Shown: positions 10,238-23,089, counted from the first letter of the stretch. The stretch is DNA of 64,000 bases from Letharia columbiana (GCF_014066305.1 NW_023501093.1:248001-312000); one strand, 5' to 3'. A program made the numbers and translations. The notes: a model not told the origin generated them from the sequence alone.

Positions 10238-11796
10238 ATGGCCGAATCCGACGACGAGTACGTGCAAGACATCTCCGACGAGGATATAGAAGCCCATCAA
10301 GTCACCCGGGGTGCTGGGGCGGGCTCAAGGGTGACCGGACAGGGCAGTCGAGGAGCAGGATGGGAGGTAACCCGCACATGGGAGAACGTTGTAGAAGGCG
10401 CGGATGGCACAATCAGTTCCACAGTCGAGGGACTTCTTGAGGCAGGCAAGAGGAAGAGGTGAGAAGCACAGGGTGAAACTCACTGCGATTGAACGCAAGA
10501 GGAGCTGCATTTCTAATTTGGATGGAGCTATATAGGCTGCTCAAAGACACCACACCCCTCCAGAGAGGCATCATCCGCCATCTGCTCCTTGTTCTCGACC
10601 TTTCAAATGCCATGTCCGACAAGGACTTGCGCCCAACCCGCTACCTCCTCACTCTCCGCTACACCATAAACTTCATCACCGAATTCTTCGAGCAGAACCC
10701 TATCTCTCAACTCGGGATAATAGGCACACGCGATGGTCTTGCGCTCACGATATCATCCCTTTCAGGTAATCCAAACGACCATATCTCCAACATCCAGAAA
10801 TTGCATGAGCAGGAACCAAAAGGTCAACCTTCTCTCCAGAACGCCCTCGATATGGCTCGTGCCGCTCTCTTTCATGCGCCTACACATACGACCCGCGAGG
10901 TCTTGATCCTCTTTGGCTCCCTTCTCTCCTCCGACCCGGGTGATATACATGCCACTATTTCCGCCCTTGTCTCCTCCCACATAACTGTCACAATCATCGG
11001 TCTCGCCGCCCAAGTCGCCATCTGCCTCACCCTGGCCACCCGCACAAATCCCTCACTACCTCCAAGCCAAACATACAACGTCGCTCTCAATGAAATCCAT
11101 TACCGCGACCTGCTCATGCGCGCAACCACCCCTCCAACCACGCCCCATTCCACCACTGAGCGCAGTGGAGTTGAAAGCAGTCTACTCATGATGGGCTTTC
11201 CGAGCAGGATCGTCGACCCAAGTCCTACACTATGCGCATGTCATTCACGTCCCACGCGTGGCGGCTATCTCTGCTCTCGCTGCAGCAGCAAGGTCTGCTC
11301 GCTACCAACACAATGTCCAGCATGCGGCCTCACCCTCATCTTAAGCACGCATCTAGCACGCAGCTACCACCACTTGTTCCCCTTACGCAATTGGCGAGAA
11401 GTCACCTGGGCACGCGCAAACGAATCGGGTCAAAAGGTCTGCTTTGGCTGCCAGGCACCGTTCCCTGAACGACCTGCCTCACTGCGGCGCCAGAGTACCT
11501 CTGGCGCGCAGAACCATGTTCGGATGTCGCTTGCTACTTCGCGGAGCCAACCTCACCCTCCGAAAGCTGTGCATACTAGTACTGCGAGTAAGGATGGGGT
11601 ATCCGAGTCTGGACGGTATGAATGCGAAAATTGTGGAAGATTCTTCTGTATTGACTGCGACGTATTTGCACACGAGGTTGTCCATAATTGTCCCGGATGT
11701 CAGAGTCGGGAAGGGATCTTGACTGCTGGGACTGGGAAGGGAGTAGGTCAGACGGAGGTGGTGGTTGAGGAGATGACCGGTGAAACGGCTTCCTAG
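10238..11796 (+). CDS. SSL1: General transcription factor TFIIH subunit SSL1 (p44)
   Basis: Core TFIIH subunit that binds and stimulates the XPD/Rad3 helicase in transcription initiation and nucleotide excision repair (nucleus). Two exons, 10238..10458 and 10536..11796, give 493 residues; the 77-base intron (GTGAGA to ATATAG) keeps frame and restores the conserved KRLLKDTTPLQRGIIRH. An acidic N-terminus (SDDEYVQDISDEDIE) is followed by a von Willebrand A-like domain starting VLDLSNAMSDKD (residues about 93-104) and running to about residue 260. A cysteine-rich zinc region begins CACHS/CSRCSSKVC, and a C-terminal C4C4 RING-like finger (about residues 376-462) has CFGC, CENC, CIDC and CPGC pairs. 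Length and order match Pezizomycotina Ssl1. It converges on the ABP2-like gene. Confidence 0.95.
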
Positions 11797-12698
11797 GGGC
11801 AGTTTTGTGTGACTTGGAAGGCGGAGAGCGGAATAGCGGAGCCGTAGGATGTTTGAAGTCACGAAAGCGGCATTGAAAAGCGTTGGATACATGGATGATA
11901 CCATTGACTTGCATGAAGCCGCCTTGAAGATGTGATCGAGAACCAGACGTCCTACCGAGTAGATGTCTAATATTTATAGGCCAACCCTCAGAATCCTGAC
12001 GTTGCAGAAGAGTCCTGAAAGCTCTCCTCTTGCACGACTGTGGCTCCTTCCCCTTCGTCTGCATCAATTCGTGGAGACACGTCCTCATAATAGATCAGAA
12101 TGAAGCTTATAACCACTCTCAATTTCCCACTTTGGCCTCCTTGCGATTCATCAGAGCAGGCCTAATAGACCTTGTCCACCATGAATTAGAGAAAAGATGG
12201 AGCTTTTAAAGTTCATCACACTCTTGATAGATCTGGGTTAATCCTCTCCACGAGTATTAGATTCAAGCCATTACAAATGTATTGAATTACCAGATTTCTA
12301 GAAAAGCCCCTCTCTGTCTTCATCATTTTCCAATCTCTCGTGGCTCTCTCGGTGTTTGGAAACTTAACCCTCGTCCCTCGCCATTTACGGAAATCGAGCT
12401 CGTGCAATTCCATTGACTTCGGAAACATGGTAAGTACTCCTCGCGATCCACTGAAGTCAAACTCGTGCAACTCCAGAAGGAAAAGGCGCCATCAGATGCA
12501 CGTTCCTTGAAGATCGTAGGTGGATGTTGGATAGCAGCGACATGGCAGGTGCCCAACCATTCGTACGCCTATTCTGGGTGTAAGTCGTGGTCTTGTTGAC
12601 GTCTCGGGGAACAACCACACGCTTAAAATTTCAATTTCGGTTTTGCGCCCAGATTCTTCCTGTCAGGGGCAGTGAATCGAAATTAGCAAATAGCCGTC
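11797..12698. other. Convergent intergenic region
   Basis: About 0.9 kb between the 3' ends of SSL1 (+) and the ABP2-like gene (-). Open frames on the minus strand at 11479-12088 overlap SSL1 antisense and look like shadows. Two similar phrases containing CTCGTGCAACTCC/CTCGTGCAATTCC occur near 12400-12475. No gene recognised. Confidence 0.5.
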
Positions 12699-14493
12699 TC
12701 ACATTACAGCATCCAATACTCTTCGCTTGATCGTCCTCAGCTCTTCCTCCTTTTCCAGCAGCCTTTTCTTCAATGTCAGCGCTCTCCGCTTCCAGTCAAT
12801 GTTCTCTTCCTCTTCGTTCCCGTCATCCTCCCCATCTTCTTCGGAGATCTCATCCAAGTCGTTGAAGAATTCGACGGATGACCTCCGTTCATGGTTCACA
12901 GACGCTTGCCGATTACTCTCACCATTGATAAGAACTCTAGGTGGCGTGGCAAGCCGCACAGGTCCGCCAGAATGCTCCGGTACTTGAAGCTGCAATTTGT
13001 TAGGTTTTCGGGGTTGGGACAAATCGCCAAAGGCGGGCTGCTGATTGAATGTGAGGCTTTGCTGGGTACTTGGAGGCGTCTCGCGGCTTGGGCTTGGACT
13101 GGTATGGGTGGGTGTGCCAACGCTGATTGCAGGGGTTTCTTTCGCGTTTGGATTGACGGGAAAGGTTGAGAATGGCCCATCCTGTACTGAGCGATTGCTC
13201 GGAGGTCTGCCTCGTAGCTTGCCGGAGGTTGTACTGGTAGTCGATGGCCATGCGCTAGAAACAGCAGGGCCGTGTCTTCTACGGTTCCTGTTTGGCGATT
13301 TGCTTGAATTGGTTGAAGGGTGAGCAGACCTGGGCTCGTCGAATGCTAAGCTGGCGGAGAATCCATTTCTGGGAGCAATGGCGGACTGGGAATATGGAGA
13401 GGAAGCTGTTTCGTTGCTGGTAAAACGCCATCGCGTGTGCTGACCCATGCTCTGAGCACTCAGCTGATTTGGAGTAGATGTCTGCCCGGTACTGGGCGTC
13501 TTGGGTGCAATGGCTACTTGAGCTGCTGCCCATGGGTCACTTTGCTGGGCTTGTGCGCTCCAAGGCATCGCGCTAGATGGGGCTGTTGAGTACTGCTCCT
13601 CAAACATGCTTGTGAAATCAGCGCTGCTAGAGCGAGTATGCAATTTTTTATTCGCCGCAGTCGCTTCGACTTCAGCCTCAATGTCCTCGGCTTTTCGTCG
13701 GCCACGTTTGGGTCTCCATTGAGGCAGCAGAGCACGCACGGCGAGGTCTTCTTCTGGCGGTATACCATCTCGTACAGTCTCTGCTAAAGATTCCTCAGTC
13801 GCGGGCCTTTCTTCAACATATAGAGTGGGCTTGCTATGCAGATAATTGAAGAAAGCATCGACGTGGAAAGCATGAAGCCATCGCTGTTGACACAGAAATC
13901 AGTACATCTAAGAGTGATAGCAGATGACAACAGGACGGCAATGAGATCAATATGGGAGAGAGGGTGTGTACTTTTAGCCTGACAGCGTACTGCTGGACCT
14001 TCTGAGAACTTTGATTCTTCGCAGCGTCTGGCTGCTCAACGCCCAACTCTATCACAAGCTGGGTCCAAGTCTTGATGTCTTTAGCTTCCAGCCTAGAGAT
14101 CAAGCCGAACAAGGTGTATGGACTGAAAGTCTTTCCATCGCTCTTTGGCGGTGTACGAAAACCTTTCTTCAACTCGCTGGTATCAACATTTGCACGAATA
14201 GATGGATTACAATACATGATAAACTGAACATAAGCATCATCGATAGAGTTGTCGTCGATTTCTCTCAACGGTAGTTCACGCTCTGTAGAAGCGTTGTGAT
14301 TAGGGTGAAAGCCATTCGGAATGATATGATGATTGGGGATTTGAGGTCTTCCGTAGGCAGCATTAATTTGTGATTGTTGGATATGATGGTTTTCAAGGTT
14401 TGGATCAATCATGGAGGCGGTGGGAGCAAGAGTGACGGGTTCGGTGGCCCGACGGGCCAAGGGGATTTGATGAGACTGATAGAATTGATGCAT
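12699..14493 (-). CDS. ARS-binding protein 2 (Abp2)-like
   Basis: Fungal nuclear protein of the Abp2 family, named for binding replication-origin ARS DNA in fission yeast. Exons 14493..13972 and 13883..12699 (intron GTACAC to CAACAG, phase 0) give 568 residues. I chose the ATG at 14493 (MHQFYQSHQIP) because the longer open frame upstream has no ATG. The N-terminal half holds the conserved family domain, from ELPLREIDDNSIDDAYV to QQYAVRLK|RWLHAFHVDAFFNYL and RALLPQWRPKRGRRKAED. The rest is long, Ser/Pro/Thr-rich and probably disordered. The C-terminus is an acidic run (EEDGEDDGNEEEE) followed by a coiled coil (WKRRALTLKKRLLEKEEEL). Role in origin binding is by family only. Confidence 0.82.
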
Positions 14494-16712
14494 CGTGTTG
14501 CCCGTTTCAAAACCATGTACAGAATCCCTTTTCTCCCCCCACCCCAACAATTTAGAGGCAGAACAAGAACAAAGAAGTCTACTTTTTCCCAGGTAGGGTA
14601 TGTCTGCAAGTGCTTTCAGAGAGTCAGCTTAGCTGATTGCGAGCCCACCAGCTGGCAACAGACTGCCGCTGCCCGCTGGTGCCGCCGCGTCAGCCCCACC
14701 GAAGGAGGGAGGGGGCCAGAAGCCCGAGCGAGTGTGTTAGAAAACACCTCAAGAGCTTCAACCACCCAATATCGCAGCTCTTGCTTCTTGGGAAAAGGTC
14801 GAACGATTCTTAACAATAATTAGGGTTACTGAGCAGAGCAACTGTTGGTGAAAATTTGAATGATGAAGAGGATAATTAGGCTGCTATTGATGGATTTTGA
14901 CGGTCAAAATGCGCTGTAAGAGGTAATTGCAGAGGGGTTTGCTACAATTTACAAAGAGCGAAAAGCCCACACTTTTGCGCAGGACATTTGGGGATAACAT
15001 GTGTATTAAGAGCTGATCTCCTGATAAGTGACATGAAAGAACAAGTACTCTACTTTTTGTCCTATACACATTAATATAGCATATTGCTGTGGTTCAACAG
15101 CCGTACTAGGCAAGAAATAGAAGATCCCTCAAGTTCGGTTTGAGCGTTGTCGTATTATCAAGCGGGCAATAGCGGGTCTGAATCTTCACTGGTGCCATGG
15201 GACTGGCAATGAATCAACTTGTATATACATGCTTTTGACCAAACGGAATGGTCTGCATGTTCGAAGTTTTCATCAGGAATAGCTTACGAACTCGGGTGCT
15301 CTTCATGGTGCTTCCTTGGACCACCAACGCTTGAAGGTGTCCGAAGAAGATAGCTGGATATTGAGCACAGATGTCATTGAGAGCGAATCATAAGCAGCCA
15401 GACCAGCGCCACATCTAGCACTGCCTGTGGTCGACAACATGTCCATTGAGGAGACAGACAGCAAGTCGCAAGTAAAAGCAGGACTCGCAACAGTGGAAGT
15501 CCTGTTATTAGCAAGAAGGATAGAGTTTGATGCCATCAATTACACTGTTTGGACTGCCTTTATGTCATATTCTTCAAATATCGTTGGCTTGATACGAATA
15601 CAAGTGTGATCTTCGAAGATGCTAGCATAAAGGTTGCCATCTCTTCGAGAGCAGTACGGGGCTCGGCTTTGCGTACTCTACGTTATAGGCATGATACCAC
15701 CGGATAAGCACATTCCTCCGGTCATTGACTTGAATTATTTAATAGAGATGTCCTATGCAGGATGTTGTTGTTCCTAGGTCTGAAAAAAAACGTCGGCCAA
15801 GCGATTTGAACAAAGAAGCCAGTTCATCTAAAAAGGTCTATCATGCCCGATTTTCACTGACGGCGCACTCCTTGCATTCATGTTCAGGACATACAACATT
15901 TGCAACCTATGTAGTGGCGTTTTCTCAATTCCCAACTTCGCCTCAGCGTTCGTTGCGAGAGGTTCTGGTTCCTTGATTGCCTATACATCAATCCTTCCAT
16001 CGCCTCGTTAAAGATGACATAAGTCAATTTTGCTTCCAACTTAGATACTGTGTAAAGAGAGCAGTCGGCGACAGAGTACGTTTAGGGGTCGTCTTGAGGA
16101 AGAAGAACGCTACCACCCCATACACTGATGCGATTGTTCATCTACTGCTGGACTACCGCGCAGACCTGAGCTACGAGGGTGGGCTGATTAGATATGTCTC
16201 TGATGAGGGAGCCAATTAGGTAAGTTTGAGTATCGGGAACCTGGTATCCAACCAAGACGACGTTGCCCACGAGGACGTTTGGACATAAACTCAAAGCAGA
16301 AGTGGACAGTGAGCGCAGAAAGTGAAGGAGCAACAGGGGAGGGCTGCGATTCGGCAGAAGAAGCGCAAACGATGGTTCAGCGAGCGAGACGTTTCTAAGA
16401 TTGAACCTGTTGTGAACAAAAGTGCCGTACGCTCCAACCTTGGACTAAGAGGACGATGCAACACTTAGGCCCCATGTCACAGCTACTTATGGGACGGCCT
16501 GGCAATTGCAATGATTAGACGAGAGACGATAGGCGACTGGTTTTCTCCGCGTTTTGATACTTACTCGCGATCACACCAGTTTCCTCTTTCCGGTTGTCTT
16601 GCGAATGCAGCATCACACACATCAGCTCGCACCAACAATGACTCCGTTCCATCGCCATTAGTACGAACTTGTGATCACTCCTCTGAAATGAGCCATAGCG
16701 ACACTCGGAGGT
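14494..16712. other. Intergenic, no gene supported
   Basis: About 2.2 kb between the 5' end of the ABP2-like gene and the 3' end of MAK10. Short open frames at 15303-15539 (-), 15755-15976 (+) and 16142-16333 (-) lack family resemblance and splice support. The first 300 bases are the probable ABP2 promoter/leader. Confidence 0.45.
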
Positions 16713-19564
16713 TCACTTCGGCAAAATCCGAGGTACCATCCACCAAGCGTGATAGAGCTCATTACTCTTTGCCACTTCCACTTTTAGGATCTCCCGTGCG
16801 TCCTGGGACGCTGCTTTCGACATGGCCTTCTTTGATGTTGCAATCATTATGTTTGCTGTGATGCAAGCTCTGACGATGTTCTTGACCGAGGCTCTCCACC
16901 AGTCTTCGCATCCAACGCACCGTGCTGTCTCGGCTTTCGTCTTGCTGATAGCTTCCCAATCCTTTCTGGCTGCTTTCAACGCTTGATCTGCAAAGTCCAG
17001 GATTGCAACCGCTTGATCGTTGGTTTCAATCTTTGTGGATGCTGTCTGATGGGAAGGATCTCCTGCATCTCTCTCGAGAGTGTGAAGAGAAACACGAGAT
17101 GCAAATTCGGGATAAGACGGCACCTCAGGGAGAGACACAGAAAGAAAGGGCTGCACTCGGAGAGAATAGCGAAGCGCTGGCGTGCCGTACGGCAAAGGAT
17201 GGTATGGAGCAGGAATAAGTCCTAGATGAGCTAAGAATGAGAAGAGCTAATGCCGCGGTAGTGAGCACGTTGGCAGATATTCAAAGAGACAACGGAGGCG
17301 GTGTCAGACTTACACAGGAGAGACCCTCGGCAAAAGATTGAGTCGCCGATGCCTCAAGCGTAGCGAAATCCAGGAAAGAGAACGAACGGCGAAATGATGT
17401 CTTCTGCTTGAGCGTTGGGTTGGCGATGCGCTTAAGCCTGTGCGCGCTGAAAGTTCGAATACGCTCTATGTGCTGAAGCCGAGTGCTTGCCAGATGCTGC
17501 AGATACCTATAAATAGCGACTTCAGCCCTTACACATGGTCTGTGGAGGGGTTTCCAGTCTAGATACCAATACATTCCAGCTAGCTCGTCAACTTGGTAGA
17601 TGTCTAGCTCGAAGCCCATCTGCACGATCCACTCCATCTGGCGCAATTTGTAATAATACGCCCATGACGACAGGGGAAACGACCATATCTCTTCGTTTGG
17701 CGCACTTAGTTCCCTAATCGGCTCTTCTTTGGTGTACTTGCGAAGTTCGGTGTCAATCCCTTCAGCCTATTCTATATTTAGCAATAGACAACAGTCAATG
17801 TATGATCGGGACCAACATCGAACTGTAGATTCTCCCATTCAACAGCATCGCGACAAAGGATGCGTCGTAATCGAGATCTGTTCAGGCATAGATTTCTAGA
17901 TATGTTGAGAAAACACTGCTTCTCTTAGCTGCACGAGCCAATCGTGACGTTCATGCTAGACTCACATCCGCAGCTTTTGTCACGAAAGCATCCATCCTCT
18001 TCGAGATCTGAAACCTAGGATCTTGGGGCGCTTCGATGTCACCATTGGCTGGGTCGACAAGGATATCTGCAGGCAGCACAAGTTCTTCGAAATCATCAAA
18101 GAGAAGTTGCTTCAATGATATGGTCCCAAGTACCCTCATCTCGCTGAAAACCAGTGACTGCAGTAAGCATCGTATGTAAATGGAAGGTTGTGGTATTCGA
18201 GATTGGTATGTCAAGACGAACGTCTAAGGATAGGTCAGAACAGCTTTGGTCAAGCGCCACAAGTCAATTCCGCCCACCATGAGACGAGTTCCAGCCTGAG
18301 AATCCAGGATTCGGTAAGCATCCCTACCGTTCTGACAGATACCACTTAATCGTGAGAGAGCCTCGTCAAAGCTGATCCTGACTATTGGTCGCGGAGGCAC
18401 GCTGCTAGCTAGCTTACGCTGTATCTTTATGCCGAAAGAGTTCTCTATCGGCACACCAAGCTTATTCGTCTGCGAAAGCATGGGAAGTAGCTCGAGGCAC
18501 CTCTCCCATAGCCTCGCTCTTTGACGATCCAAAAATCCATCTGATTGGACAGCAGACAGCAACGTTTTTCGAAGTTGTAGCCGATTGAGGAGGGCGTCTC
18601 TGAAGGGACGATCCATCGACTCTATTTCTTTAGTGACAAACGCCATGGCATCCTCTATTTTCGTAGATATATCGGACAATTCGAAGTCGTCGAGCAATTT
18701 CCGATGGTACAGACTCACCACAAAGTCTTCTTCCTATACAAAGTTGGCAATTGACTAATTGCCCCCAATCCACCATCGGAAGAAGCGGACTGACCTCGTA
18801 GTAATGCTCGGACATGATTCTCCTACGTACAAAGTCGCAAGTTTTGACTAGGCCCAGGCAATATGCCCGAAGTACTAGGTGTAGCAGCTTATTCCCTGGT
18901 CCGGACGTCTTGTCCCGCTCAAAACGAGCTTGCTCCAATGTCTTGGGATCGGGCCAGAGAAGTTGATCGATATATGCTGAAGTAAACAACGACTGTGAAA
19001 GAGGATGTCCCATGTGCCACGTCATCTACGATACCTACGATCAGTATCAGAAGAGTCCATTGCTCCACATCATTAGGGTACAGCGAAAGCACACCTCAAA
19101 GCATAACATTTGGTCCATGATTCCGAGGACCTCCTCTGGTAGTAGCTCTCTCAGGACATCGTAATCATGCTCTACGGATTCACCAGATGTCAAGAAACCG
19201 CTATCCATCTTAGGATCCATGATCTATCACAATCTCTCAGCAGTTGATATTGAAATTTTTGCGTGTTGTATGCCGCATTCGCAAGACTGTACGCTTACCT
19301 CCAGTGCTCCCACTGCTTCGAATAGAGTGAAGTATTCATCTTTAACAAGTTGACCGGTATTGAGAGCTGTCTAAAATCAGGACTGTATTCTGTCTTCGAC
19401 CATGCTTGTGAATTACACGGACCTGATGCGGCGGCGAAGAACTCGGAGGTAACATTCTGAGTCACAATACGTTTGCTCTTTGATTGTGGGGGAAGCGGAG
19501 AGTGATGCTGCTGTCGCACGTCGTGGTGATCCGGTGCGCTGCTGAGCTTCGAAAAATCCGCCAT
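16713..19564 (-). CDS. MAK10: NatC N-acetyltransferase auxiliary subunit MAK10 (NAA35)
   Basis: Large scaffold subunit of the NatC N-terminal acetyltransferase (with Mak3/Naa30 and Mak31), acting co-translationally at the ribosome. Ten exons keep one frame: 19564..19423, 19366..19299, 19223..19095, 19025..18795, 18733..18278, 18223..17966, 17915..17817, 17766..17567, 17506..17314, 17246..16713, giving 769 residues. Hallmarks: LFEAVGALE|IMDPKMDSGF across the second intron, then LPEEVLGIMDQML, YYE|EEDFVVSLYHRKLLD, PQPSIYIRCLLQS, FDDFEELVLPADILVDP, WAYYYKLRQMEWIVQMGFE and VDELAGMYW|YLQHLA, all in family order. Intron 18224..18277 (GTGGGC donor) is the least certain; reading on would meet a TAG, so some splice is required there. 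Intron 17767..17816 also has a weak GTTGGT donor. Confidence 0.93.
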
Positions 19565-21190
19565 GAGGTCTCCGGGTTTTCTTAGTTGTGCGATTGCTGG
19601 AAAGGATATGGATCTTACCTTTGACGACTTCGAAATTCATGTGGGCTTAAGTCAAGACCGTTGACTATTCGTTCGTGTAGATACACGGGAAGGTGACCTA
19701 AGGGTTGCAAGAAGTTACGGAGAGACACGTGATTTGCTACAAATTTGATGTATCTTCTCTTCGATCAACATTATTCTTCCATTTTGCTACCAGCAAATGG
19801 AAGTACCAGTTATCTATCGATCTTGTTGATTCCTCGTAAAAGCATCATCTACGGTGAGAGGTGCCTTTCCGCAAGCCTACGACCAGCGTATCTATACACT
19901 TGGGAGCCTTTCCCCTCGTTTCCACGCCCCAAAATCCAGCAAACTCCCCTATTACTGTCCTTGTCCATGCCCAGCTCCTTCTGCCATTGAACTAGCATTT
20001 GCCTGGGCGAGACTCTTGTTCTCTCCTTGTTTGCCATTCTGCATCATGCCTCGTTAGTTCTCTCTGGTTCGATTTTCTCAACTGTCCAAGCCAGACCCAC
20101 CTCCCATTTGGCGAACTTCAGCTCCATCTCTCCTCGTCTCTCGGCCTTCAGCCGTTCTCCTTCCTTGAGTGAGCGTCGGACAACGCGGGCTGCGACGGCT
20201 AAGTATCGGTTGTAGCTGTGATCTGTCAGCCATTGAATCCAGTTGAAGACAAGTAGACAAACGTCAGGCCTGAGGCTTTCCAGGCGAATGCCATAGTTGA
20301 ATCTTTGGGGTGTGTGATGGGTCGTAAGATGTTATGGATGGACGGTATATTGCGCGAGGATTCGACTCAATTTATTCGTGCTGTCCAGAAGTGAGTTCTT
20401 TGATAGAGCGAGGACACCAATAAATCCTTCCACTTAGCCGAATATCGGTTAATCTATTATTGGTGTCCTCGCTTTATCAAATATGAGCGAAGCGAATAGT
20501 CGGACTACGATTAGAAGCTTTGCATCGCGGGACGGGCGATTACAGGTAGCGTGTCACCGTGTGCATAAAGCTTTAGAATTCTTGGCATCGAGAAAATCGC
20601 ACACACCACATCAACTATGTGCCCTTAAACCCCCTAGAGAACCACCACCGCGTGGTTTAACAACGGGATCCCTATGTGCAAGATACTCGATTCAATGTAC
20701 TCTACAACTACTCCTAAAGTTGAAATTCTTGGAAGGCGTTCAGAGCAAGCTATCTCTAGATGCTTTATCACGCCCTAGAATAATTATAGAATATCCGGAA
20801 ACCGGAGGCTCTGGATTTTGGGGCAAGTTGTAGAGTAGATAAAACCGAACATCTTTCATGTTAAGCAAAACATCTTTTCTGCAAGCACGAGATATTGACT
20901 TTACAATAGAGTTAAAAGGTACCTTAGTTTATAATGTGTAAGTGTGTTTTTTTTTGACCCGAGAATTCCCAAGCTTTGTGCACATGTTAACCATCCACGG
21001 AGATACTAAAAGTAATAGTAAGGTAGGCATCATTTCCGATGGAAGGCTCGGAATGAAGACTGGACTAAGCTACCAAAATCATGGTAGCTCCACTGGTGTT
21101 AATTAACAGCGAACACTCCAAGGCGCATTGTCAATGTTTCCATTCTGTACTTGTAGCTGATGTGACAGAGACAGCGCCAGATCAGCCCAC
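19565..21190. other. Intergenic region between MAK10 and QCR2
   Basis: About 1.6 kb. Holds the MAK10 promoter (19565 to about 19750), a pyrimidine-rich stretch (19890-20170), a fold-back repeat (20399..20481, separate entry) and a locally AT-rich part (20830-21060). An open frame at 20483-20833 has no recognisable homology. Its last ~150 bases are the QCR2 3' flank. Confidence 0.45.
20399..20481. repeat. Fold-back element with 25-bp inverted arms
   Basis: Left arm 20399..20423 and right arm 20457..20481 are reverse complements with one mismatch (core GCGAGGACACCAATAA), separated by 33 bases. The hairpin could be a miniature transposon remnant or a pair of terminal repeats left after internal deletion. 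No target duplication is evident at its edges. Confidence 0.75.
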
Positions 21191-22788
21191 TCACACATTC
21201 AGGCCTATCTCCTCCGCAAAGGGTAGTATAAACAAGTCACCGACGGTTGAGACCGTTGCTCTTCCGTCCAGCAGAGATTTCGCAACCTTTCAAGAGCAAT
21301 CCTCGTCAGCAAAGGCGTATATCGGAATTTGGGACGAAGCCTACCGTCTTGACTTGATCTTCGGTAACGGTATCAATAGACTTCCCAAGCTCATCAATCT
21401 GGAAGGCTTTGCCGCCTTGTACCAGTCCAGCACCTGTCAGCTCAATGCCTGTATTCATATTTTGGCCCGATTCCAGCGCTTTAAACTTTGCTGCCGCAAC
21501 AGCCTTTTTGATTTCTTCCCTGCCGACGTTGCCAGCGGCCACGCTTTTGATAGCCTTGACAACTTCTTGACTAGCTTGCCTTATCTGATCAGCATTGCCG
21601 TACATTGAAATGGTAAGTAGCCCTGCGTCGGAGTATGTATGATGTGCGGTGGCAGTGTGTGCTTGTGGATAAGCGGCAGTGGCCTTGGACAGCAGGGAAA
21701 AGCCTGGCGTCCATTTGATATTTGATTGGCCTCCAAGTAGCGCTGCCAGGACCTGACTCTCTGGTTTGTACGAATTTCCTGTTGCCGATCCTGACCCAGG
21801 GAAAGCGATGACCATAGTATTTCCAGAGTCATGAGCTATACGCTCCTCACCGCCGTAGTATTTGGTAGATTCTGTGCCAGTTGACGGAAAGTCCTGCGGC
21901 GGTGATTGATCTAATTCGGTAAAGAACTCATTAATCCATTTCGATAGCTCTTGGTGGTCGGCACCATTGGCGACAACGGCGAAGTTTGACTTGGCATACG
22001 CGACACGGCTGTACTGCTGGAGACGGTTTTCATTGAGGTATTTGGTCATCGGCGTGGACGAAGACGGGTGGAGAGAGTTCCCAAGGCCACGATGAAACGC
22101 GACACCGTGAGCTGAGTTCATGGCAAACTCGAGAGGATTACCGAGCAGCTCCTTTCTTGAAAAGTTCATATTTGGCTCGACCTCTTCGTGAAGCTCGTGG
22201 GCTTGCGAAGCTGTCAGTCCTTGAGAGACTTTGGACAAAGGAAAAGGACAGCAACACACCGGTGTACTTGGTTTGGGATATGACCTCTCCTATTAGCTCG
22301 GCGAAGTAAGGCAAGTCATCTCTGAGGAATTTTGCGCCAACGACGAGGTTTTCCCTTGAATGGTAAGAGCTGTACTCTCCTCCCAACAGTTCAGTCTCTC
22401 TTGTAATCCTCAGAGCAGACCGCTTCCAGGTGTTCTACAAATACGCCGAAAAGCAATCAGCGCGACTGTTCTTCCATATGTAGACGTGTGTGCCTTAACG
22501 TCAATTGGGCCGTCAATGCAGTGAAAAACAGACCTTGAATGAGAACTTTTCGAGACCCTCCGAGAACCCCGGCAATGGTTGGTATCGGGTTCCTGCCTTT
22601 GCGACGACTGCAAGATGTGTCGTAGGCCCTGGAAGATCTCTACTTGCAACCTTCACCCCTCCAGCATCTCCAATTTCATATGAGAAGCTCCCTGATGCCG
22701 CAGTCGCAAGGCAACGCCAGTTGTTCGATCTCATCTGCCATTGAAGAGCGCGCTGCCCATTGCGGGCTAGAGCCGCTCTGGGTATCAT
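21191..22788 (-). CDS. QCR2: Cytochrome bc1 complex core protein 2 (QCR2)
   Basis: Core subunit 2 of ubiquinol-cytochrome c reductase (complex III) in the mitochondrial inner membrane; an inactive relative of the mitochondrial processing peptidase (M16 fold). Exons 22788..22534, 22434..22260, 22201..21345, 21286..21191 give 460 residues in one frame. An Arg-rich, acid-poor presequence (MIPRAALARNGQRALQWQMR) is followed by GPTTHLAVVAKAGTRYQ, LGGEYSSYHSRENLVVGAKF, NSAHGVAFHRGLGN and a C-terminus FAEEIGLNV. The zinc-binding HxxEH motif of active M16 peptidases is absent, as expected for Qcr2. The last intron (21287..21344) has a GTAGGC donor and is needed to reach the conserved KSLLDGRATVS ending. 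Divergent from RPC82, with 301 bases between start codons. Confidence 0.95.
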
Positions 22789-22886
22789 ATTGGCGGGCGA
22801 ACAATAGAGGAAAAAAGCCCCACAGTTATCAATGGTTGCTAGCGAAGAGCTTGAGAGATCTTCGTGTCGATGGCAGTCACACGGGT

Positions 22887-22952
22887 GCCGGCCAATATAT
22901 TGGCCGGCGGTAGCATTGGCATGAATCCGCCGGACTTCACCCGATATCCAAT
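22887..22952. promoter_or_regulatory. CCAAT-box cluster with 22-bp perfect palindrome
   Basis: 22887..22908 is a perfect palindrome of half-site GCCGGCCAATA, holding a CCAAT (22892..22896) and an ATTGG (22899..22903). Another ATTGG lies at 22915..22919 and a CCAAT at 22948..22952. The cluster is about 100-165 bases upstream of the QCR2 start codon and about 140-200 upstream of the RPC82 start. CCAAT is the site of the fungal Hap2/3/5 complex, which controls respiratory genes in yeast, so QCR2 is the likely target. Binding is inferred. Confidence 0.65.
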
Positions 22953-23089
22953 GATTGCGGCGCCCCACAGAGTGGAAGAAAGGTACAAGAAGCCATAAAT
23001 TTATATCACTTTAGCACACCTCTTGAGCGCCGGTGGTAATACTCGTGGCAAATCTAGACGATTTGGCATAGTCTCAAGAATGTTTAGAT

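Noticed and set aside
11479..12088. Minus-strand gene overlapping the 3' end of SSL1
   Set aside because: Lies antisense to the conserved zinc-finger coding sequence; no family motifs.
20483..20833. 116-codon open frame next to the fold-back repeat
   Set aside because: No recognisable family, no splice context and a composition unlike the neighbouring genes.
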